This document shows positions 7,701 to 11,279 of a DNA stretch of 11,279 nt, piece by piece (position 1 is the first letter of the stretch; each line of letters begins with the position of its first letter). The notes beneath the pieces are model-generated. The model searched no databases. It was not told where the DNA came from and saw nothing but the letters and a program-made list of their open reading frames with translations. Source of the stretch: Rhodospirillales bacterium (lineage in GTDB: Bacteria; Pseudomonadota; Alphaproteobacteria; Acetobacterales; Acetobacteraceae). The stretch is from assembly GCA_028866445.1 (NCBI GenBank), contig JAGWIE010000018.1:1-11279 (forward strand), read 5' to 3'. The translations under genes were made by a program, and so were the position numbers.

Positions 7701-8092
7701 ATAAGCGCCGCGAGCATTCGCCCCGGCTGGATAAGCCTGCGGAACGGTGCGAGTTCCTCCGCGAGGATGGGGTCATAGGTGAAGGGATAGGTTTCGGCCT
7801 CGGGCTCCAGGAAGAAGTCAAACGGGTTGATGGTTGCCATGTCAGCCACGACATCCACCGTGACCTCGAAGCTGGTGACACACTCAGGAAAGACTACACG
7901 GGCGAGGAAATTGCCCTGCGGGTCTTGCTGCCAGTTTAGAAAATGCGGTTTGGGCGAAATTTGCAGCGAATAGGAGATGATGGGCGTGCGCGCATACGGG
8001 GCCGGGCGGAGGCGAATCGTCTGCGGGCCAAGGGCCACCGGGCGGTCGTATTTATAGGAGGTGCGGTGCGTGATGGCGGCGTGTATGGACAT
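4751..8092 (-). CDS. Transglutaminase-like / DUF2126 fusion protein
   Basis: 1113 aa, the usual size for this family. The start at 8092 is fixed by AAGGAG 5 nt upstream and by the classic opening MSIHAAITHRTSYKYDRPV; a longer frame to 8263 is not needed. Domains in order: bacterial transglutaminase N-terminal domain (about 1-85); transglutaminase core with the complete triad Cys184 (GKGSCRDSAW), His234 (DLHAWAEVYLPG) and Asp250 (GLDATSG); then DUF2126 from about 332 (LTMGGEPTFVSATDHEGAEW) to the end, with TPDPGVIECNIPAS (677-690), HVGTGGGNHVVMG (723-735), RGLVEFRAFEMPPH (846-859) and the usual LDLRR tail. An acidic low-complexity linker lies near 423-434. DUF2126 has been grouped with carboxylate-amine ligases, so the protein may make and break amide bonds on a peptide; this is family-level inference and the substrate is unknown. 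No signal peptide is seen, so it is probably cytoplasmic. Its usual ATP-grasp and alpha-E partner genes are not in the window. It is followed by the coupled small gene at 4528-4758. Confidence 0.93.
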   Translation of the reverse strand: MSIHAAITHRTSYKYDRPVALGPQTIRLRPAPYARTPIISYSLQISPKPHFLNWQQDPQGNFLARVVFPECVTSFEVTVDVVADMATINPFDFFLEPEAETYPFTYDPILAEELAPFRRLIQPGRMLAALIKGMKDKFEGKQTRTVDMLVEVNSIVQKCVAYVVRMEPGVYTPDKTLLLGKGSCRDSAWLLVNLLRHLGYAARFVSGYLIQLTADQKPVDGGAAGPEADFTDLHAWAEVYLPGAGWVGLDATSGLFTGEGHIPLAATPSPQSAAAISGGFTAADGTETEFDFHMEVRRISETPRVTKPYTNKQWQEILARGAEVDRALLKHDVRLTMGGEPTFVSATDHEGAEWNIDALGPTKRAYAGRLIRKLTPLWGKGAALTYNMGKHYPGEQLPRWAIHAHWRADGEPVWKDPSLLASDDDTDTATADDTAVFTHALAERLQVDPGLVNAAYEDIHYYLWREKRLPANVVAEDAKLRDALERARLAKVFGQGLSANVGSVLPLRRVSIDGVRRWQSGKWFFRDDVMFLIPGDSPIGLRLPLDSLPWADPDHIDPEYEADPFAPKAPLQRRDAMQAPRYPALPGEGLGAIEAFRPVPQSLPVVGKEEPGVVRTALCVEAREGKIHIFYPPLYAAEDWLNLTAAIEETAAELGCKVVLEGYLPPEDERIVNFSVTPDPGVIECNIPASTNWAEIVERSAQLYEAAREEGLAAEKFMMDGRHVGTGGGNHVVMGAASPTDSPFLRRPDLLKSMLGFWHNHPSLSFLFAGLFIGPSSQHPRIDEAREDSINELEIAFRETNRQSHTPPWMVDRLFRNILCDMTGNGHRTEFCIDKMYSPDSASGRRGLVEFRAFEMPPHAEMSAAQVLLMRSAIAAFWEKPYERRLVRWGTRLHDEFLLPHYAEADFKDSLQELATYGFALEADWFAPHLEFRFPKLGEVTVRDMQLELRHALEPWHVLGEEQAQGGTARYVDSSAERLQVKVDGWVDERYVLACNGAAMPMQRTQTQGQYVAGVRFKAWQPYSALHPTINAQVPLVFDVYDTWTGRSIGGMTHHVAHPGGRAYEDFPVNSNSAEARRRSRFWPFGHTPGPSAEPMPVAGPEYPRCLDLRRHA

Positions 8093-8246
8093 GCAGGCTC
8101 CTTGGTACCCTTCAAGCCCAACAATGCGCAGCCACGTTTTGCAACGCAATAGCAACCAGAGATGAAAGCGCGTGACATTGCCATGATTGCCTCCACCGGC
8201 GCGGAATGCGAGACACGCGCAAGCAAAACGAGGTGGGTAGACTGGC
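8093..8246. promoter_or_regulatory. Divergent intergenic region between DUF2126 and GT8 genes
   Basis: 154 bp carrying the 5' signals of both divergent genes. For the plus strand, AGGTGG at 8231-8236 lies 10 nt before the GT8 ATG and may be its ribosome binding site. I see no convincing -35/-10 pair, inverted repeat or RNA gene. A short frame starting with ATG at 8162 is out of frame with the GT8 gene and is not coding by any sign I can see. Confidence 0.4.
8098..8103 (-). promoter_or_regulatory. Ribosome binding site deciding the transglutaminase/DUF2126 start
   Basis: A perfect AAGGAG on the minus strand, 5 nt before the ATG at 8092. It selects this start over the upstream in-frame ATG at 8263, which would overlap the divergent GT8 gene. 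Confidence 0.8.
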
Positions 8247-9281
8247 ATGGGCTGCGGCAGCAAGGCAGTGTTTTTCGCGGCGGATGCGGCTTATTTTGAA
8301 CTGGCTTGGGTGGCCGCGCGGTGTGCCGCCGCCGAGCCGGGCCGAGATTTCGACGTGTGGATGCTGGTGGCCAAAGCGCCGGCCGGCATAGCCGCGCCGC
8401 CGGGTGTATTTATAAAAGAGATTGAATTACCCGAGGTATTCATAAACGCGTCAGGCCCGGCGCATATGTCAGCCTTCAGTTATGCGAGGCTTCTGGCAGC
8501 GGATTATTGGCTGCGCGACTATGACCGGTTGCTATACATCGATTCCGATACGCGGATTGCCGGGGCGTTGACGCTGTTGCTCGAGCTTGATCTGGGCCAC
8601 GCCATGGCAGCGATGGCGGAGGATTGCGGGCGATATCTGGGCGCTGCGGGCGGGCGGGAAAACTGGGACCAATACCGTGCCGCCACGGGGCTGCCTTTGG
8701 ATGCACCGTATTACAATGCCGGTGTAATGCTGCTGGATGCGGCACGCTGGCGAGAGGAGGGATTAGGGCGACAGGCCGAAGCCATGGTGCGGGCGCGCGG
8801 CCCCGCCTTGCGATTCATGGACCAGGACGTATTGAACGTGCTGCTGGCCGGGGGAATTGCGGAGCTTTCGCCACGCTGGAATTTCATGACGCATTACATG
8901 GGGCTGGGACTGGAGGCAGCGGTGCAGCCAAGCATTCTGCACTATGCCAACGTACTGAAACCCTGGCGGGACCCGGAATGGGCGGCGTTGTATGGCAAGG
9001 CCGATGTGAGAGCTTTTGCCAGGCTCTTTGAGGATTCTCCATGGCCGGGCTTTATGCATAAAGGGTTGGGCGCTACGCTGCCCTGGCGCAAACGCGCCGC
9101 TTTGCGGGCGGCACGCCAAGCGCGGCACGTGCCGGAAGCCGCCCTTGCCGGGCATGTCGCAAACTTTACCGCCATGGCACCTCGCCTGCGGCGGGATATA
9201 CGAGAGGGGCTTGCGGCGAGTACGTCGCGCTATGTAGACCTAACGCCTGAAGAGCGTACGGCCTGGGCGGCGTTAGGTTAG
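8247..9281 (+). CDS. Glycosyltransferase family 8 protein
   Basis: 344 aa, predicted soluble, using a nucleotide-sugar and a divalent metal. Visible GT8 (GT-A fold) signatures in order: FFAADAAYFELAW at 9-21 (the N-terminal strand and helix), FSYARLLAADYW at 77-88, the metal-binding D99-S100-D101 in YIDSDTRI, YYNAGVMLLD at 155-164, MDQDVLN at 191-197, and the closing H232...K238-P239-W240. All key positions are present, so it should be active. After about residue 250 there is a C-terminal extension of roughly 95 residues rich in Arg and Ala (for example LPWRKRAALRAARQARH) that is not part of the GT8 core and may bind membrane or partner proteins. Members add galactose or glucose to lipopolysaccharide cores and other glycans; the acceptor here is unknown. 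It ends in a 9-bp tail-to-tail overlap with tyrS. Confidence 0.88.
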   Translation: MGCGSKAVFFAADAAYFELAWVAARCAAAEPGRDFDVWMLVAKAPAGIAAPPGVFIKEIELPEVFINASGPAHMSAFSYARLLAADYWLRDYDRLLYIDSDTRIAGALTLLLELDLGHAMAAMAEDCGRYLGAAGGRENWDQYRAATGLPLDAPYYNAGVMLLDAARWREEGLGRQAEAMVRARGPALRFMDQDVLNVLLAGGIAELSPRWNFMTHYMGLGLEAAVQPSILHYANVLKPWRDPEWAALYGKADVRAFARLFEDSPWPGFMHKGLGATLPWRKRAALRAARQARHVPEAALAGHVANFTAMAPRLRRDIREGLAASTSRYVDLTPEERTAWAALG

Positions 9282-10505
9282 TTTCACCAGCACATGCTGT
9301 TTTTTGCCCGCCGAGAGCTTCTGCTCTGGCTTCGGGGGGATAATCTGGGCTTCGTCGGTAATCGCCACGTCATCCAGCCGCGCGCCACCACCACGAATGA
9401 GGCGCCGCGCCTCACCATTGGAAGCAGCTAACCCGGCCTTCACCAGCAAAGCAAAGGCGGGAATGCCATCGCCAAACTCCGCAGCCGTGAGACTGATACT
9501 GGGGATAGCCCCCGCCGCGACACCTTCAGTGAACAGCTTGCGGGCTGTTTCCGCCGCTTCCTCAGCGGCTTGCCGGCCATGGGCAAGCGTGGTGGCTTCC
9601 GTCGCCAAGATAATCTTAGCCTGGTTGATCTCAGCACCACCCAGGGCTTCGAGCCGGGCGATTTCATCCAGCGGCAGATCCGTAAACAGGCGCAGGAAGC
9701 GGCCGACATCGGCATCTTCCGTGTTGCGCCAGAATTGCCAGTACTTATAGGGGCTCAGTTTTTCGGCGGAGAGCCAGACGGCGCCCGCGGCACTCTTGCC
9801 CATTTTCTGGCCGGAAGCGGTGGTGATGAGCGGCGTGGTGAGGCCAAAAACGGCTTTCTGGTCGGTCCGGCGCACAAGCTCAATACCTGAGACGATGTTG
9901 CCCCATTGGTCTGACCCGCCCATTTGCAGCACCACGTTTTCGCGGCGGTTCAGCTCGCGGAAATCGTAGCTTTGCAAAATGGAGTAGTTGAATTCCAGGA
10001 AGGTGAGGCCCTGCTCGCGGTCCAGCCGGGATTTTACCGAATCAAACGACAGCATCCGGTTGATGGAGAAATGCACCCCCACCTCGCGCAGCAGGCCGAT
10101 GTAAGAGAGGTTATCCAGCCAATCCGCGTTGTTCACCAGAATCGCGTCGCTTGGGCCGGTGCCGAAATTGATGAAGGCTTCCAGGTTCTTGCGGATGCCG
10201 ATGAGGTTGTGGCCGATTTGTTCATCGCCCAGGAGCTGCCGGGCTTCTTCGCGGAAGGAGGGGTCGCCGATGCGGGTGGTGCCGCCGCCCATAAGGGCGA
10301 CCGGGCGGTGGCCGTGACGCTGAAACAGGCGCAGCAGCATGATCGGGATCATATGGCCGACATGCAGGCTATCGGCTGTCAGGTCGAACCCGGCATAGCC
10401 AGCAATGGCACCCGCAGCACAGGCATCGTCGAGTGCTGCCTCATCCGTACATTGGAAGATGAAGCCGCGGGCCTTCGCCTCGGCCAGAAATTCGCTTTTC
10501 GCCAT
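9273..10505 (-). CDS. tyrS: Tyrosyl-tRNA synthetase
   Basis: 410 aa, normal bacterial length. The cytoplasmic enzyme charges tRNA-Tyr with tyrosine using ATP. Class I signatures: the HIGH-type motif HVGH at 48-51 (GFDLTADSLHVGHM), the tyrosine/tRNA pocket region with LEFNYSILQSYDF at 170-182 and QMGGSDQWGNI at 194-204, the KMSKS-type loop KMGKS at 234-238, and a C-terminal S4 RNA-binding domain (about 345-405, including NGEARRLIRGGGARLDD). The start at 10505 (MAKSEFLAEAK) has AGGAG 7 nt upstream; a longer frame to 10841 only reads through the neighbouring gene in a wrong frame. The upstream GT87-like gene stops 4 nt before this start, so the two are probably co-transcribed. Confidence 0.98.
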   Translation of the reverse strand: MAKSEFLAEAKARGFIFQCTDEAALDDACAAGAIAGYAGFDLTADSLHVGHMIPIMLLRLFQRHGHRPVALMGGGTTRIGDPSFREEARQLLGDEQIGHNLIGIRKNLEAFINFGTGPSDAILVNNADWLDNLSYIGLLREVGVHFSINRMLSFDSVKSRLDREQGLTFLEFNYSILQSYDFRELNRRENVVLQMGGSDQWGNIVSGIELVRRTDQKAVFGLTTPLITTASGQKMGKSAAGAVWLSAEKLSPYKYWQFWRNTEDADVGRFLRLFTDLPLDEIARLEALGGAEINQAKIILATEATTLAHGRQAAEEAAETARKLFTEGVAAGAIPSISLTAAEFGDGIPAFALLVKAGLAASNGEARRLIRGGGARLDDVAITDEAQIIPPKPEQKLSAGKKQHVLVKLT

Positions 10506-10509
10506 GGGT

Positions 10510-11279
10510 CTACTCCTGTGCGAGCGCGGGTAGCACAGGCGGGCGGGCGGGCAAAGCCGCGCGGAGCAAGGCGGCCAGGACGATAAGCGGGGTAAGCTCG
10601 TGGCCTGTGGCGATTGAGACGACAAGACAGATGCCCGGCCAGAGAAAGAGCAGCGCGTCCAGCAGGCCGAGGCACCAGCCGCGCTGTCGGGCAGATTCGG
10701 CGAGCATGAGGGAGAAGGCGACCATGCCGTAAGTGAAATCGTACGGTGAGGCGAGCAGGGAAAGATAAACCGCCAATTCCACGAAATTTTGCTGATGACG
10801 GAAGGCATAGAGTGCCACAACCGAAGCAATGGCGACCGCAAATTGAACGAACTTGGCGAGACCTATCCCGGCCCCGAAGCTACGCGCCATCCAGAACGTG
10901 GAAACGCCCCAGCCTTGATAAGTGGAAGGAGCAAATGGCCTGTTAAGCATGATCGCGACGGCCTGGTGGTCTTGCGCCAGGAAGAAATGCCATGGGACGA
11001 GACCAAACCAAATGATTGTAAAAATACAAAGGGTGATTACCACGGCAAAGAAAGCCGCCAAACTCCGCCAGCGTTTTTTAAACAGCAATGCAAAGGGAAC
11101 GAGCAGCCCCACCTGAGGTTTAATGGCCAGCAACCCCAGCAGCCCCCCACCGATATTTGGCCGAGAGCTGGCCATGACCAGACCGCTTACTAAAATAGCG
11201 TCACAGAGAACGCCAACTTGCCCGATTTCAGTGCCAAACAACGCCGCCGGGCTGAGCAACGCCACGAGAATAACCGGCC
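10510..11279 (-). CDS. GT87/DUF2029-like polytopic membrane glycosyltransferase, 3' part; runs off right edge
   Basis: About 256 C-terminal residues are visible. The frame is open to the window edge (PVILVALLSPAAL upstream of a possible GTG at 11265), so the true start lies outside. The conserved segment SPAALFGTEIGQVGVL, followed by GGGLLGLLAIKPQVG, is the typical central part of DUF2029 (GT87) proteins, which transfer sugars, often mannose, from polyprenyl-phosphate donors on the outer side of the inner membrane. Several hydrophobic segments follow: LAAFFAVVITLCIFTIIWFG, FVQFAVAIASVVALYAF, FVELAVYLSLLASPYDFTYG and a C-terminal hydrophobic stretch ending before ALLRAALPARPP. The acidic catalytic residue expected in the first periplasmic loop is beyond the edge. 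Family assignment is good; donor and acceptor are unknown. It ends 4 nt before tyrS. Confidence 0.8.
   Translation of the reverse strand, partial: PVILVALLSPAALFGTEIGQVGVLCDAILVSGLVMASSRPNIGGGLLGLLAIKPQVGLLVPFALLFKKRWRSLAAFFAVVITLCIFTIIWFGLVPWHFFLAQDHQAVAIMLNRPFAPSTYQGWGVSTFWMARSFGAGIGLAKFVQFAVAIASVVALYAFRHQQNFVELAVYLSLLASPYDFTYGMVAFSLMLAESARQRGWCLGLLDALLFLWPGICLVVSIATGHELTPLIVLAALLRAALPARPPVLPALAQE
10513..10517 (-). promoter_or_regulatory. Ribosome binding site of tyrS inside the end of the upstream gene
   Basis: AGGAG, 7 nt before the tyrS ATG, is formed by the last sense codons of the preceding gene (CAG GAG, then TAG at 10512-10510). Its placement points to a shared transcript and possible translational coupling. 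Confidence 0.7.

Noticed and set aside
8093..8263. N-terminal extension of the transglutaminase protein to 8263
   Set aside because: The start at 8092 has a perfect AAGGAG and the canonical family N-terminus; the extension would overlap the GT8 start.
9802..9816. KMGKS instead of KMSKS in TyrS as a possible defect
   Set aside because: Variation at the third position of this motif is common in bacterial tyrosyl-tRNA synthetases, and both lysines and the final serine are kept.
10506..10841. N-terminal extension of TyrS to 10841
   Set aside because: It overlaps the GT87-like gene in another frame, and TyrS is already full length from 10505 with a good ribosome binding site.
10789..11193. 134-codon plus-strand frame at the right end
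   Set aside because: It lies antisense to the GT87-like membrane gene, whose conserved motifs are clear, and has no recognisable domain.

Overview
The window looks like chromosomal DNA of a GC-rich alphaproteobacterium. The family Acetobacteraceae is a fair guess, because Hint-domain surface proteins, multi-lobe GT4 glycosyltransferases and a full-length transglutaminase/DUF2126 protein are common there. This is an inference from gene content only. I see no insertion sequence, phage gene, CRISPR array, tRNA or rRNA.

Layout, left to right. Bases 1-719 (minus) hold the 5' part of a Hint (Hedgehog/intein) domain protein that runs off the left edge exactly at the Hint start motif CFLEGTLIATP. 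An AT-rich regulatory gap of about 100 bp with a hairpin follows. At 824-2419 (minus) is a COG2509-type FAD-dependent dehydrogenase. It is divergent, across only 51 bp, from 2471-4564 (plus), a GT4 glycosyltransferase made of two GT-B units in one chain. Converging on that gene is a minus-strand pair: a long transglutaminase/DUF2126 protein (4751-8092) and a small helical, probably coiled-coil protein (4528-4758) whose start codon overlaps the stop of the large gene. Divergent from these is a GT8-family glycosyltransferase (8247-9281, plus), which meets tyrS (tyrosyl-tRNA synthetase, 9273-10505, minus) tail to tail with a 9-bp overlap. Immediately upstream of tyrS, 4 nt away, is the 3' part of a polytopic GT87/DUF2029-like membrane glycosyltransferase (10510-11279, minus), which runs off the right edge.

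How the genes may work together. Three glycosyltransferases of three different folds (GT4 tandem, GT8, GT87-like), together with a predicted exported Hint protein, suggest cell-surface glycan or glycoprotein work. The genes are on both strands and do not form one operon, so a shared pathway is only a suggestion. The transglutaminase/DUF2126 protein belongs to a peptide-bond-forming or peptide-remodelling family usually found beside ATP-grasp and alpha-E (DUF403) genes. Those partners are absent here, and the only coupled gene is the small helical ORF. tyrS is ordinary housekeeping.

The window is mostly conventional. The points most worth following are the small protein coupled to DUF2126, the Hint protein with a PEP-CTERM-like N-terminal domain, and the tandem GT4 whose second unit lacks the usual acidic motif.
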